Source of the DNA: Candidatus Nomurabacteria bacterium
GTDB taxonomy: Bacteria; Patescibacteriota; Saccharimonadia; Saccharimonadales; Saccharimonadaceae
DNA length: 64,000 nt
Direction: 5' to 3'
Assembly (NCBI GenBank): GCA_031262695.1
Contig: JAISHF010000003.1
Span: 1-64,000, forward strand
The notes below the pieces were generated by a model. That model saw only the letters and a program-made list of their open reading frames with translations, made no database searches and was not told the origin of the DNA. Made by a program: the position numbers and the translations under genes. Position 1 is the first letter of the stretch, and the number at the start of each line of letters is the position of its first letter. Positions 41,989 to 51,620 of this stretch are shown piece by piece.

Positions 41989-43671
41989 TTAAGGGGTGCG
42001 GTTGCGAGTGGTGCGGATGGTAGAATAACGATTGGCGGTCTCAAAGCGAGATATAGGTGAAACGAGGACGGCAGATTCGGGGAAGGCGGCGGCGAAGTTG
42101 GCGGAGACATAAACCATTTCGGACTGGTAGAGGCCGATGGCGGGGAGGTCTTTGACCCATTCGGCGAGAAATTCTTCATAACGAGCGCGACGAGTTTCTG
42201 GGTCGGTAGTGGCATTGGCGGCAGCGAGGTAGATGTCGGCGGCGTTAGAGTTGTAATTGCTGTAATTTTTGGCGCTAGTCTGAGATGAGTGGTAATATTG
42301 GCTAGGATCGGGGTCGCTGGGGAGGTTGATTGTAGCGAGCAAAAGGTCGTAATCGCGGGCGCCGATGGCGTTCCAGAGTGATTGAGAGTCTGGCTCATAG
42401 ACGGTGAGTTCAACTGGGATATTGGCGGCTTGGAGTTGCTCGGCGATGGTATTGGCGATAGCTTGGTCGGATGCGAGGAGGCGGAGAGGCGTGGTGATGG
42501 CAGTGTTGGCGACGCGTTTTGGTATGGGTGGAGCGTTAAGTTGGAAGCGGGAGGTGATGATTGGGTAGTCTAACGGCGTGGCGCGGTTTGCGGCTATACG
42601 AATTTTGGTTAGATTGAGGGCGGCGGCGACGGTTTGGCGGGTGCTGAGTTGGGAGGTTTGGACAGCAGCAGTATTAAAAAAAAGGAAAGTGCCAGCAGAG
42701 AGTAGGGCGTGGCGTTCACGGAAGTTGTTGCGATTAGTGAGATTAACGAGATCGGCTGATGAGAGCTCGGCACTAGCGGTGATGGAAGCATTGTTGAGAT
42801 CGGCAATAATGTCGTTTGTGCTGGAGTAGGCACGGATTTCGTAGTTATTGAGGAGCGGCGGCGTGTTATAAAAGTCGTCAAAACGAGTAGTGGAAACGAT
42901 TTGAGCGCCGTTGCTACCAGACTTAATGCGGGTGAAGGAGAATGGGCCAGCACCGATAGGATTGAGATTGAAGTCGGCGTTGATGAGTTGTGATGGAGAG
43001 GTGTTTTCTAGGAGGTGTTTTGGTAGAACGAAAAAGGTGAGTTGTTCGGGGAAGGAGGCTTGTGAATTGGGTAGGGTGAAAATAATTGTGAGGTCGTCTT
43101 TTTTCTCGGCGCGGATGTTTTGCCAGTTGCTTTGGCCAGCATAGTGGGTGAGGGGGTCTTGAAGCAATTGAACGGTAAAGATGACGTCGTCGGCGGTAAG
43201 TGGCATGCCGTCGTGGAAAGTGAGGCCTTCACGAAGAGTGACTTCCCATGTCTTAGCGTCACCAGAGTTGCTATAACTTGCGGCGAGGTCGCCTGTGATG
43301 TGGCCGGATTGGTCGTAGCCGAGGAGGCGGGCATGGATGAGGTTGACGGCGGCGAGTTCGGAGTTAGTGGTGGCGAAAAGTGGATTGAGCGTGCGGATAC
43401 TACCGATGGTGGCTTCGCTGAAAAGGCCACCTTGTGTGGCTGTGGTAGTAGAGGTGAGCGAGCGCCAGACGAGTAGTTGGACGCCAGTTAATATTAAGAG
43501 GATGGCAACGGCGCCGAACCAAAAAAGGACTTGCTTGCGAACATAGTGGACTTTGTGAAGTGAGCCAATGAGATTGGTTTTGACATGAGTGACGCCGCGG
43601 TGGCTGAGTTCTTTGAGGTCTTGCCCTAAATATTTAGCGCGACGGATTCGTTTTTTCCAAAACTTTGGCAT
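41989..43671 (-). CDS. Peptide/nickel-type ABC substrate-binding protein
   Basis: Family 5 extracellular solute-binding protein (DppA/OppA type), 560 aa. It is anchored by an N-terminal helix (about 48-70) after a basic cytoplasmic tail, with no lipobox. Family blocks: GGLFSEATIGSIRTLNPLFA, WEVTLREGLTFHDGMPLTAD and IGAGPFSFTRI. It would capture peptides outside the cell, useful for an amino-acid auxotroph. No permease or ATPase genes are adjacent, so the transporter must be elsewhere or the protein acts in sensing. secG lies 8 nt upstream and is probably in the same transcript. Confidence 0.87.
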   Translation of the reverse strand: MPKFWKKRIRRAKYLGQDLKELSHRGVTHVKTNLIGSLHKVHYVRKQVLFWFGAVAILLILTGVQLLVWRSLTSTTTATQGGLFSEATIGSIRTLNPLFATTNSELAAVNLIHARLLGYDQSGHITGDLAASYSNSGDAKTWEVTLREGLTFHDGMPLTADDVIFTVQLLQDPLTHYAGQSNWQNIRAEKKDDLTIIFTLPNSQASFPEQLTFFVLPKHLLENTSPSQLINADFNLNPIGAGPFSFTRIKSGSNGAQIVSTTRFDDFYNTPPLLNNYEIRAYSSTNDIIADLNNASITASAELSSADLVNLTNRNNFRERHALLSAGTFLFFNTAAVQTSQLSTRQTVAAALNLTKIRIAANRATPLDYPIITSRFQLNAPPIPKRVANTAITTPLRLLASDQAIANTIAEQLQAANIPVELTVYEPDSQSLWNAIGARDYDLLLATINLPSDPDPSQYYHSSQTSAKNYSNYNSNAADIYLAAANATTDPETRRARYEEFLAEWVKDLPAIGLYQSEMVYVSANFAAAFPESAVLVSPISRFETANRYSTIRTTRNRTP

Positions 43672-43679
43672 TACCCCCC

Positions 43680-43904
43680 TTAAACAATTGGGACGAAAAA
43701 TTCCGCCACAATTGATAAGATAAAGATGGCCGCCATCACGAGAGTGGCGTTGAAAAGGCTTTTTTCAAGACCACGGCGTTTGGTGTTGAGTTCGCCGCTA
43801 GAACCGAGTCCGGCGCCTAAACTTGCTCCACGCTGTTGGAGCAAAATTAAAATAATCGACAAGCTGGCGCTAATAATCATAGTTGTGCGCAAAAATGTTT
43901 CCAT
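43680..43904 (-). CDS. secG: Protein translocase subunit SecG
   Basis: 74 aa with two transmembrane helices. METFLRTTMIISASLSIILI, LLQQRGASLGAGLGSSGE (the SecG loop, ordinarily with a conserved LxQxxK/R-G pattern) and a second helix ending VAEFFVPIV. I use the ATG at 43904: TACAAT (43911-43916) lies exactly 6 nt upstream, TTGGAT (43934-43939) gives the -35 with a 17-bp spacer, and a longer upstream frame has no support. Divergent from murJ. Confidence 0.9.
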   Translation of the reverse strand: METFLRTTMIISASLSIILILLQQRGASLGAGLGSSGELNTKRRGLEKSLFNATLVMAAIFILSIVAEFFVPIV

Positions 43905-43910
43905 AATTTT

Positions 43911-43954
43911 ATTGTAGCACACATATGGAGAAAATCCAAATTGAGGTGTATAAT
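43911..43954. promoter_or_regulatory. Divergent secG / murJ promoters
   Basis: Minus strand: TTGGAT (43934-43939) and TACAAT (43911-43916) for secG. Plus strand: TATAAT (43949-43954) for murJ. Each -10 ends 6 nt before its ATG, so both messages should be leaderless. Confidence 0.65.
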
Positions 43955-43960
43955 ATGGGT

Positions 43961-45586
43961 ATGAAGCGGATAAAGTGGAAGTCGGTTGTGGCGCTAGCCA
44001 ATCAAGAGATGCCAGTGAAGGTGACGGCGGTGGTGTTGGCAATTTCGACGCTTGGGTCGGCTTTGCTTGGGTTGTTCCGCGACCGTTGGTTGAATACGAT
44101 GTATCTCTCTACTTATAAAGAGGGGATTGATGCTTATACGGCAGCGTTTTCGGTGCCAGACTTCATGTTCTTTTTACTAGTTTCAGGGGCGCTTTCGGTA
44201 TCGTTTATACCTGTTTTTACGGAGCGGCTAGCAAAGGGTAACCGCAAATCGGCGTGGGAGTTGTCGTCGTCGTTATTAAATATTATGGCGGTAATGATGT
44301 TTGTGGTTTCGGTGTTGATTATTATTTTTGCTGATCCGTTGGCGTGGCTGATTTCGCCCGGTTTTTCGGTGGAGACGCATCAGTTGACGGTAAGTTTAAT
44401 GCGGGTGATTGCAGTGAATCCATTGCTGTTTTCAATTTCTACGGTGCTGGTTTCTATGCAGCAGGCGGTAGGGCGGTTTTTGTCGTTTGCCTTGGCGCCG
44501 ATTGTTTATAATATATGTATTTTGATTGGCGTGCGGGTATTTACGGGCGGAATTTCGCTATTTGGACATCAGGTGTTTGATGGTGGTATTATGGGCGTGG
44601 CGCTTGGCGTGGCGCTTGGCTCAATCGTGCAACTTTTGATTGCGCTATTTGGCACGATTGGGTTGGGTTTTGAGTATGACTGGAAGATTTTTTGGAAGAA
44701 TTTAGGGCTACGCAAGGTAGTGTCATTGCTCCCCGCTCGGACGGCCGATCAGGGATTGGATTATGTGATGTCGTTTGTGAATACAAACTTAGCATCACGA
44801 ATGGCAAGCGGCACAGTACGGCAGTTGCAACAAGCACAGACACTCTCGGCAATGCCGGTGTCGTTAGTGGGTGTGGCAATTTCCACGGCGTTCTTCCCGA
44901 AATTATCGCAAGAAATTACGGATGAAAACGGCGATGCCTTTAACCATAGTTTGCGCACGGCCTTGCGGTTGGTGATATGGTTGATTTTGCCGATTGCGGT
45001 GGTGGCGTTTTTTGCGCGCGGCTATGTGGCGGCATTTATTGTGAACGGCGGCAATGCGATGATTGCGGCGTTGCTTGGCGTGTTGTGTGTGGTGATTGTT
45101 TGCTCTAGCGTGTTCCAGATTTTGGTGCGAGCGTTTTATGCGCGGCAAGATACTAAAACGCCGTTTGTGGTCTCGTGTATTTCGGTTGGCTTAACGATTG
45201 CATTAGCGATTGCTTTGGCGCGATTGACGAATTTGGGGGCATTTGGGATTGTTTATGCGCGAGCGACGGGAGCGATTTTGGAGATTTTGCTTTTGATTGG
45301 GATTTTGCACTATCGGCGGCGGAGTGTATTTACTTTGGAATTTGTGCGAGGCGTGGTTAAAATGTTTGTGGCAGGTTTTTTTACTGCACTGACGGTTTAT
45401 ACAACGGTGCGACTTTTGCCGTTTAGGCTAAGCGATGTGAGTTTTATGAGCACTTTCCCGAAGTTTGCGTTAATTACTTGCGTCGGCTTCGCTACTTATT
45501 TGGTGGCAGGGTATTTCTTGGCGCTAGACGAGGTAGCGCCGATTGCGGCGAAGGTTAAGAAAGTAATGTTTCGCAATGTCGGATGA
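43961..45586 (+). CDS. murJ: Lipid II flippase MurJ/MviN
   Basis: Polytopic membrane protein (541 aa, about 14 helices) that moves lipid II across the membrane for wall synthesis. Recognisable parts: SALLGLFRDRWL, YTAAFSVPDFMFFLLVSGALS, the VSMQQAVGRFLSFALAPIVYN block and QILVRAFYARQDTKTPF. I start at the third in-frame Met (43961), because the -10 lies 6 nt before it and earlier ATGs overlap the promoter. It overlaps uvrC by 11 bp. Confidence 0.93.
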   Translation: MKRIKWKSVVALANQEMPVKVTAVVLAISTLGSALLGLFRDRWLNTMYLSTYKEGIDAYTAAFSVPDFMFFLLVSGALSVSFIPVFTERLAKGNRKSAWELSSSLLNIMAVMMFVVSVLIIIFADPLAWLISPGFSVETHQLTVSLMRVIAVNPLLFSISTVLVSMQQAVGRFLSFALAPIVYNICILIGVRVFTGGISLFGHQVFDGGIMGVALGVALGSIVQLLIALFGTIGLGFEYDWKIFWKNLGLRKVVSLLPARTADQGLDYVMSFVNTNLASRMASGTVRQLQQAQTLSAMPVSLVGVAISTAFFPKLSQEITDENGDAFNHSLRTALRLVIWLILPIAVVAFFARGYVAAFIVNGGNAMIAALLGVLCVVIVCSSVFQILVRAFYARQDTKTPFVVSCISVGLTIALAIALARLTNLGAFGIVYARATGAILEILLLIGILHYRRRSVFTLEFVRGVVKMFVAGFFTALTVYTTVRLLPFRLSDVSFMSTFPKFALITCVGFATYLVAGYFLALDEVAPIAAKVKKVMFRNVG

Positions 45587-46850
45587 GAGTTTATTGGAGA
45601 GGCTGGGCAAATTAGGCTTGCCGAGTGAGCCGGGGGTGTATTTTCACCATGACAAAAATGGCAAGATAATTTATATTGGAAAGGCGGCAAACCTGAAAAA
45701 TCGCGTGAGTTCATATTATCGTAATTCTAAGACTCGTGACGCAAAAACACGGGCGTTGGTGGCGGATATTGCGAACACGACTTGGCGGACGACGGAGAGC
45801 GAGTTGGATGCATTATTCTTGGAGTCAGAATTGGTTAAACGATATCACCCGAAATATAACATTTTATTACAGGACGATAAGTCGGCGATTTATGTGCGGG
45901 TTGGGGCGGAGGCGGTGCCATATATTGCGCTTGTGCATATTCCGCTGGATGATGGGGCGAAATATTTTGGGCCGTATTATGCAAAGTTGCCGATTAAAAA
46001 GGCGCTAAAAGCTTTGCGGCGAGTTTTTCCGTTTTATGATAGGCCGTATGATGGAAAGCGGAATTTGTATTCGCAATTAAAATTGACACCAGCGTTGGAG
46101 TTGGCGCGGGATACGGCAGAATATAAGGAGCGGCTAAAACTTTATAAAGTTAATTTGCGGACTTTACAGAAAGTTTTGGCGGGTAAGCGGGAGGATGTGG
46201 AAAAGGTTTTGCGGCACGAGATGGCTGAAGCGAGTGAAGCGCAAAATTTTGAGCGGGCGGCGCAACTGCGCAATCAGATTTATGGGCTTGGCGCTTTGAC
46301 GCAAAAAATGATTTTTGCGGGTGATGAGTTTGTGGAACTTTCGGCCGATCCGGCGCTTTTGGAGTTGGCGCGGGTGCTACAAATGGAGCCACCACGGCGG
46401 ATTGAGGGTTATGATATTAGCCACCAGCAAGGCACTAATGTGGTGGGGAGTTGCGTGGTGTTCAAAAACGGTGTGGCGTCAAGGGCGGACTATCGGATGT
46501 TCAAGTTGCATAACCAAAAAAATGATGATTTTGCAAATATGCGCGAGGTAATTACGCGGCGCTTGAAGCATTTGGAAGATTGGGGCAAGCCAGATTTGGT
46601 GATTATCGACGGCGGGATTGGGCAACTGACGGCAGTGGAAGATTTGCTAATGGCAGCAGGGATTCGGGTGGCGGGCTGGAATAAGTCTTCTAGAGAACTG
46701 ATTGTGGCGAACGAACAAGGGTTTCACCGCACGGCAAAATTAGCCGAAAGCTCGCATGCCTATAAGTTGATTGTGCGAATTGATGACGAGGCGCATCGTT
46801 TTGCGGTGAATTATCACACAAAGTTGAAGCGCAAGTCGATGCTAAAATAG
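45576..46850 (+). CDS. uvrC: Excinuclease ABC subunit C, short form without HhH
   Basis: Dual-incision nuclease of excision repair. GIY-YIG nuclease domain at the N-terminus (PGVYFHHDKNGKIIYIGKAANL), UVR motif (EMAEASEAQNFERAAQLRNQI) and the RNase H-like 5' nuclease (YDISHQQGTNVVGSCVVF, DLVIIDGGIGQL). The protein stops at residue 424, right after HTKLKRKSMLK, where other UvrC proteins (about 600 aa) continue into the helix-hairpin-helix region. This looks like a real loss, as the next gene lies 5 bp away on the other strand. The 5' incision step may be affected. Confidence 0.92.
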   Translation: MSDESLLERLGKLGLPSEPGVYFHHDKNGKIIYIGKAANLKNRVSSYYRNSKTRDAKTRALVADIANTTWRTTESELDALFLESELVKRYHPKYNILLQDDKSAIYVRVGAEAVPYIALVHIPLDDGAKYFGPYYAKLPIKKALKALRRVFPFYDRPYDGKRNLYSQLKLTPALELARDTAEYKERLKLYKVNLRTLQKVLAGKREDVEKVLRHEMAEASEAQNFERAAQLRNQIYGLGALTQKMIFAGDEFVELSADPALLELARVLQMEPPRRIEGYDISHQQGTNVVGSCVVFKNGVASRADYRMFKLHNQKNDDFANMREVITRRLKHLEDWGKPDLVIIDGGIGQLTAVEDLLMAAGIRVAGWNKSSRELIVANEQGFHRTAKLAESSHAYKLIVRIDDEAHRFAVNYHTKLKRKSMLK

Positions 46851-46855
46851 AGTTT

Positions 46856-47677
46856 TTATTCGCTTGGATAGAGCTCGGTGTAGAGGGCGTAGAGTTCGTC
46901 GCTTGGCTCGGGTTCTACTACATAAGGCACACGCATAACGATAAATTTGAGTGGGGCCATGGCTGGGATGTCGCCGAAAGCGGTTTCGCCGTAGGCTTTT
47001 TGGTATGGGATAGAGATTTCGCGGACGCCGCCGACGCGGAGGCCTTCAATGGCAGTGTCGCATGGTTCGTCGTCGGTTTCAACTTTGGAATCGGTGCAGA
47101 TGCGGGCGCCTGTGGACGAGCCGCCGACGCGGCCAATCAGGCCTTCTTTGAAGCCAGTAATGAAATCGGTGGTGGCGCTAGTTGGAAAGCGGACGCGTGT
47201 CGCGGTCTTCCATGCGTTTGGGTCGGTAGCGCCGTCGTCGTTAGCGGTGGTTTCAAAACTAGAATCAAAAACGGTTTCGTTGCCGAGCCAGCCGATGTAA
47301 AGGAGGGAGTTGTCGTCAGTGATATCAGTGAGAGGGTCGCCCTCGCCTACGACGAGATCTTTGACTTTAAGCTCAGTGAGATTGGCGGCGACGTAACTTT
47401 TGATGTTTTTGCGGTATTTAGCAAAAGTGGCGAAGTATGTTTCGTTAGTTTCGTCAGCAGCAGCAGTGAGCTGGTTGCCGTATTCTTCAAGCATTTGATT
47501 TAATTTTTCTTCTTTGGCCTTTTGTTCGGCGAGTAGAATCTCGTTGATTTTTTCTTGGTTGTTGCTGCCGAGTGCCATACTTACGAATAGCGCACCTGTA
47601 GAGATAATCATTAGTGCGGCAATAGCCACAACGGCAACGCGAGTTTTGGCGGAAGTTTTTTGTTCAACTGCAATCAT
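46856..47677 (-). CDS. FKBP-type peptidyl-prolyl isomerase, membrane anchored
   Basis: 273 aa. N-terminal transmembrane helix (about 14-36), a coiled region (KINEILLAEQKAKEEKLNQM), then an FKBP domain at the C-terminus: VGEGDPL, LYIGWLGNETVFDSSFE, LIGRVGG and GLRVGGVREISIPYQKAYG. It would act outside the membrane on secreted proteins. The start is the MIAVEQK methionine, with AGGAGAG upstream; an earlier in-frame ATG (47731) lacks a ribosome site. An FKBP insert with two Cys (ICTDSKVETDDEPC) may form a disulfide. Confidence 0.87.
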   Translation of the reverse strand: MIAVEQKTSAKTRVAVVAIAALMIISTGALFVSMALGSNNQEKINEILLAEQKAKEEKLNQMLEEYGNQLTAAADETNETYFATFAKYRKNIKSYVAANLTELKVKDLVVGEGDPLTDITDDNSLLYIGWLGNETVFDSSFETTANDDGATDPNAWKTATRVRFPTSATTDFITGFKEGLIGRVGGSSTGARICTDSKVETDDEPCDTAIEGLRVGGVREISIPYQKAYGETAFGDIPAMAPLKFIVMRVPYVVEPEPSDELYALYTELYPSE

Positions 47678-47708
47678 GAAGGCTCTCCTATATATATTAT
47701 ATATTGTA

Positions 47709-50258
47709 TCAGATAGTAGTGAGGTTTTCAAGGGTGGTCATAATGGCGTTTACTTCGGCGGAGAGGAGGGTGCGGGCGGAGTTGGTAAAAGTAAGGTGGA
47801 AGGTGAAAGTTTTGGCGCCGTCTTTTGCAAAAATATTGCGTGGTTCAAGCGTCCAGGTAGTGTCTTGGCCGACGGTCTGTTGGATTTGGCTTTGGACGGC
47901 GGTGAGGATTTCGGTGTAAGTTTTGTCGCTTGTGAGCGAGAGGTCGCGTTTAACGCTCGGGAAGCGGCTGAAAGCGATTGGCGTGCGAGGGGTGGCGTCA
48001 GCGGATTGTTTGGCATTTAGCAAAATATTAAGGTCTAAAAATTCGGCGGCACAAATCGGGGTAGTGGCGCCGAATTGTTCGGTGATAGCGGCTTGGAGGC
48101 GACCGAAGCGGGCGAGTTCTTGGCCGTTTAGGGTAATTTTGGCAGAATGGTCGGTATAGAGCGGGTCGTCAAGTGGTTCTAGTGTGAAATCGGAAAGACA
48201 AAGGGTATTGAGAAGTGTGATAACCCAGTGCTTTATGGTGTAAAAATCGCTGCCGGTTTGCAAAAGAGCGAGTTGCTGGTGCTCGTCTGGCACGCCATCG
48301 CTCGTGAGCGGGCGAGTTTTGTCAAAAACTTGGTTGAGTTCAAAAATTGTAAACGAGCGATCGAGATCGCGGAGGTTTAATTCTAGCTTGGCAAGCAAGC
48401 TTGGCAATAGGCGAGGGCGGATAATTTGTAATTCGGGCGAAATGGAGTTAGCAATCTCGTAGGCGGTATCGGTGGGGAGGTTGCATTTTTCGAGCAGGTT
48501 GCGGCTGATAAAACTATAAGTCAGGGCTTCGTTGCTGCCATAACTTGCGAGGTGGTTGCGGAGGAGTTTGGTGAAGTCGCCGACTTCGTCGGGGGCAGGG
48601 GCGGCGGCATGGCGAGTTGGTAACTGGAAGGCGAGGTTGTCAAAGCCGAGTAGGCGGCCAATTTCTTCAATAATGTCTTCGGCGATGTTGATGTCAGTGC
48701 GCCAGTAAGGAGGGTGAGTGATGAGTTGATGGTCAGCCCAGCCAGCGTCAAAGTTGACATTGTGGAGGGCGGATTCAACTTCGGTTTCGGAATAATTGCT
48801 ACCAAGCGTGGCGTTGATTGCAGTTAGCGTGGTAGTGACGGTCGGCGTAGGTGTGTTTTTGCCGTCAGTGGCGAGGGTGGAGCGAAGGCCAAAACCGAGG
48901 TTTTTGCGGAGAGAAGTGGCGGCAAGTAAGACAACTTGGTCGGCAAGCGCGGCGGGTTGACCCTTGGTAAAACGAGTGACAGCCTCAGAAAAAATACCAT
49001 AGCGGAAGCTGGTTTCGCGGATACGGTAGAGATTGAATGAGGCGCTCTCAACAACGATGCGCTTGGTAGTGTCGTCGATTTCGGTAGAGAGCCCACCCAT
49101 GACGCCGGCAAGAGCAATCGGCACATCGTTGCTAGTGATGACGGTGTCGCGTTCGGTGAGTTGGATAGTCTTGTGGTTAATGAGTTCTAGGCTTTCGCCC
49201 TTTTTAGCGGCGCGAATAGTGATGCTGGCAGTTTGTTTGCCGCCGACAGCGAGCAATTTATCGTAGTCAAAGAAGTGGAGTGGTTGGCCGGTGAGGAGCA
49301 TTAGGTAGTTAGACCAATCTACAAGTGGGTTGACCGTGCGAATATTAGAGAGCATTAGCGGGATGCCGACTTGGCAGAGATGGGCAAATTCGCTCGGCTG
49401 CTCGGATTCTTTGGCGAGGCCATCTTCTAAAATGATGGCGTTGTAGCGGGGGCAGAGGGCCGGGTCCTCAATTTTGACATCAAGTGAAATGGCGCTATCG
49501 GCGGAGACGATGGCGTTTTTGCTGACCTTAGCCCATTCGCCGGCGTCAATTTTGCGGAGACGCTCAATGTTGCTAGCAATTTCGGTGGCTTGCAGATAGT
49601 CTGGTGTGGCAAATGGCTTACCAAAAATACCAGCGACTTCGCGGGCAAAACCAATGACGCCGAAACAGTCGGGGCGATGGGTGAGAGATTTGTTCTCAAT
49701 GTCAAGAAGCGTGCTGCCGAGCCCCATAACCTCACCGAGGGGGGCGCCGATAATCTCGGAGGCGTCCTCGGGGCGGTCAATTTCTAAAATGCCGTCGTGG
49801 GCAGTACCGAGGTCGAGCTCGTCAATCGCGGCAAGCATGCCGTAGCTTTGATGGCCGCGGAGCTTTTTGGCACCAATAATAAATGGCTCTTTATCGTTAA
49901 AAGTAGAGGGGACAGTAGCGCCGGGGGCAATCCAAGCTGCGAGCATACCAGCACGAACATTGGGCGCACCGCAGACAACCGGAATCCACCCCTTCGAGTT
50001 CCGAGCAATTAGCTCGTCTGGGGCATACCTCTCCATTATACCACAGTCATCCACAAAAGTCAAGTGCAAATGGTCAGAATCAGCGATTTTTTCGCAAGTT
50101 TTAACTTCTACAACGAAAATTCCGTCGTATTTGCCGTCGTTATTTTTGATGACTTCTTCAACTTCAACGAGGCGTGAACCGATGCGTTCGGCGAGTTCTT
50201 CATCTGTAATATTAGACAAATCAACGAATTTTTCTAACCATTTGCGGGCGATAATCAT
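47709..50258 (-). CDS. pheT: Phenylalanyl-tRNA synthetase beta chain
   Basis: 849 aa. N-terminal OB-type tRNA-binding region (SDHLHLTFVDDCG; VVCGAPNVRAGM), B3/B4 editing module in the middle (GVMGGLSTEIDDTTKRIVVESA), B5 and the class II-like core (LEKCNLPTDTAYEIANSISPE), and a C-terminal anticodon-binding FDX-ACB domain (PSVKRDLSLTSDKTYTEI). The ATGA overlap with pheS means the subunits are translationally coupled. tRNA-Phe itself is 1.4 kb away on the + strand. Confidence 0.96.
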   Translation of the reverse strand: MIIARKWLEKFVDLSNITDEELAERIGSRLVEVEEVIKNNDGKYDGIFVVEVKTCEKIADSDHLHLTFVDDCGIMERYAPDELIARNSKGWIPVVCGAPNVRAGMLAAWIAPGATVPSTFNDKEPFIIGAKKLRGHQSYGMLAAIDELDLGTAHDGILEIDRPEDASEIIGAPLGEVMGLGSTLLDIENKSLTHRPDCFGVIGFAREVAGIFGKPFATPDYLQATEIASNIERLRKIDAGEWAKVSKNAIVSADSAISLDVKIEDPALCPRYNAIILEDGLAKESEQPSEFAHLCQVGIPLMLSNIRTVNPLVDWSNYLMLLTGQPLHFFDYDKLLAVGGKQTASITIRAAKKGESLELINHKTIQLTERDTVITSNDVPIALAGVMGGLSTEIDDTTKRIVVESASFNLYRIRETSFRYGIFSEAVTRFTKGQPAALADQVVLLAATSLRKNLGFGLRSTLATDGKNTPTPTVTTTLTAINATLGSNYSETEVESALHNVNFDAGWADHQLITHPPYWRTDINIAEDIIEEIGRLLGFDNLAFQLPTRHAAAPAPDEVGDFTKLLRNHLASYGSNEALTYSFISRNLLEKCNLPTDTAYEIANSISPELQIIRPRLLPSLLAKLELNLRDLDRSFTIFELNQVFDKTRPLTSDGVPDEHQQLALLQTGSDFYTIKHWVITLLNTLCLSDFTLEPLDDPLYTDHSAKITLNGQELARFGRLQAAITEQFGATTPICAAEFLDLNILLNAKQSADATPRTPIAFSRFPSVKRDLSLTSDKTYTEILTAVQSQIQQTVGQDTTWTLEPRNIFAKDGAKTFTFHLTFTNSARTLLSAEVNAIMTTLENLTTI

Positions 50259-51271
50259 TTGAGTTCCTCCAAGGCCTTGATGCGGCCGCTTTCTAAGACG
50301 CGGATGTCGGCGATATGACGCTTAAGCATAACGAGGCGATCAATGCCGCCGCCCCAAGCAAAGCCGCGGAATTCGGTAGGGTCGAGGCCGGCCATTTTGA
50401 GGACATTGGGGTGAATCATACCGCAGCCGAGCATTTCGAGCCAGCCACCGCCACCGAGCGAGGCGGGTTTTTCAATCATAAATTCTAGGCCGGGTTCGAC
50501 AAACGGGAAGAAGGCCGGCTGGGTCTTGATGGCGAGTTTTTGACCGTAGTAGGTCTCAAAAAAGTTGCGGAGCAGGCCGAGCATTTGGGCGAGATTGGCA
50601 TCGCGCGAGACATAAACACCTTCGCATTGGTAGAAGGTGTGTTCGTGGGTGGCGTCGGCGTCTTCGTTGCGAAAGCAGCGGCCATAAGAAACGCTGGCGA
50701 TTGACTCATTCTGTTCAACGAGGGCGGTGCGGCCAGCAAGCAAGATGCGATTTTGCATAGTAGAGGTGTGGGCGGGCGGGATGAAGCCCTCACGGGTGCG
50801 GAAGGTGTCAAAATTATCGCGGGCAGGGTGGCCTTCGGGGAAGTTGAGAGCCTCAAACATATGAAAATCGTCGTCTAATTGGCGGCTCTCAACGGCAGAG
50901 AAGCCCATATCGCGATAAATGGCGACGACGCGCTCGATTTCTTCGGTCAAGGGGTGGCGTGAGCCGATATCGGCGGTGCCGAGAGTTGGTTTGGCAACGG
51001 TGCCTTCGGGGGTACTGGCGGCAAATGGAGCAGTGATGTCAATTTGTGGTAAGGCCTCGGGGGCGCTGGTTTTGAGGGTGGTGGTTTCGGCGATGATAGT
51101 TTCAAGAGATAATTTAAGATTATTTAATTCGCGACCAAAGTCGGCGCGTTTGGCTGGCTCAATCTGCATGATGTGCGCGGTGGCGGCTTGCCATTCGGCT
51201 GATTTGAAGACACGGCTATCGCCTTGACGGGCACGGCGTCCCAGTTCTTCTTTTAGTTCTCTCAAATCCAT
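50255..51271 (-). CDS. pheS: Phenylalanyl-tRNA synthetase alpha chain
   Basis: 338-aa catalytic subunit. A coiled N-terminal tRNA-binding arm, then the class II aminoacylation core: HPLTEEIERVVAIYRDMGFS, FNFPEGHPARDNFDTF-type block and FEPGLEFMIEKPASLGGGGWLE-type block with GCGMIHPNVL and FAWGGGIDRLVMLK (motif 3). I use the ATG at 51271: TTGCAT (51301-51306), 17 bp, TATATT (51278-51283) and a 6-nt gap give a leaderless start; the in-frame ATG at 51286 would be upstream of it. Confidence 0.95.
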   Translation of the reverse strand: MDLRELKEELGRRARQGDSRVFKSAEWQAATAHIMQIEPAKRADFGRELNNLKLSLETIIAETTTLKTSAPEALPQIDITAPFAASTPEGTVAKPTLGTADIGSRHPLTEEIERVVAIYRDMGFSAVESRQLDDDFHMFEALNFPEGHPARDNFDTFRTREGFIPPAHTSTMQNRILLAGRTALVEQNESIASVSYGRCFRNEDADATHEHTFYQCEGVYVSRDANLAQMLGLLRNFFETYYGQKLAIKTQPAFFPFVEPGLEFMIEKPASLGGGGWLEMLGCGMIHPNVLKMAGLDPTEFRGFAWGGGIDRLVMLKRHIADIRVLESGRIKALEELK

Positions 51272-51310
51272 ATAATAAATATACACTATATTGCTACTCT
51301 ATGCAACCAG

Positions 51311-51565
51311 TTAGGCGGTACCCATTTTTGACATCAGAAAAACGAGGCCAGCAAAAATCGCTACTATTAGAATAGTAAGCCAAAAACGGGCGGCGTCGCC
51401 TTCGCGGCGGGTGAAGTCGGTGACATATTTTGACTTGTCTACCATGTCAGGGGTTTCAATATCTAAAACATTGTTAAGTCGTTTGGCGTCGCGCTCGCGC
51501 AATTCGCGGGCGATACGCTCAGCGAGGCGCCCTTCTGACCCTTGTTGACGTTGTATAATTGCCAT
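51311..51565 (-). CDS. Unknown small membrane protein, 84 aa
   Basis: Charged N-terminal 60 residues (RLAERIARELRERDAKRLNN) with a single C-terminal transmembrane helix (about 61-80), a tail-anchored layout. No family recognised. I chose the ATG at 51565, since a longer frame to 51880 runs antisense through the start of the channel gene. It is divergent from the MIP gene, and their promoters share the 45-bp gap. Confidence 0.62.
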   Translation of the reverse strand: MAIIQRQQGSEGRLAERIARELRERDAKRLNNVLDIETPDMVDKSKYVTDFTRREGDAARFWLTILIVAIFAGLVFLMSKMGTA

Positions 51566-51569
51566 ACTC

Positions 51570-51598
51570 TTGACACTCCCATTAAAGTTTGATAATAT
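51570..51598 (+). promoter_or_regulatory. MIP channel gene promoter
   Basis: TTGACA (51570-51575), 17 bp, TAATAT (51593-51598), then AAGGAGGAG before the ATG. Confidence 0.75.
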
Positions 51599-51620
51599 GA
51601 GTATATCATAAGGAGGAGAA

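Noticed and set aside
45576-46850. UvrC frameshift or sequencing error
   Set aside because: No continuation with HhH-like sequence is visible in other frames downstream; the FKBP gene begins 5 bp away on the other strand.
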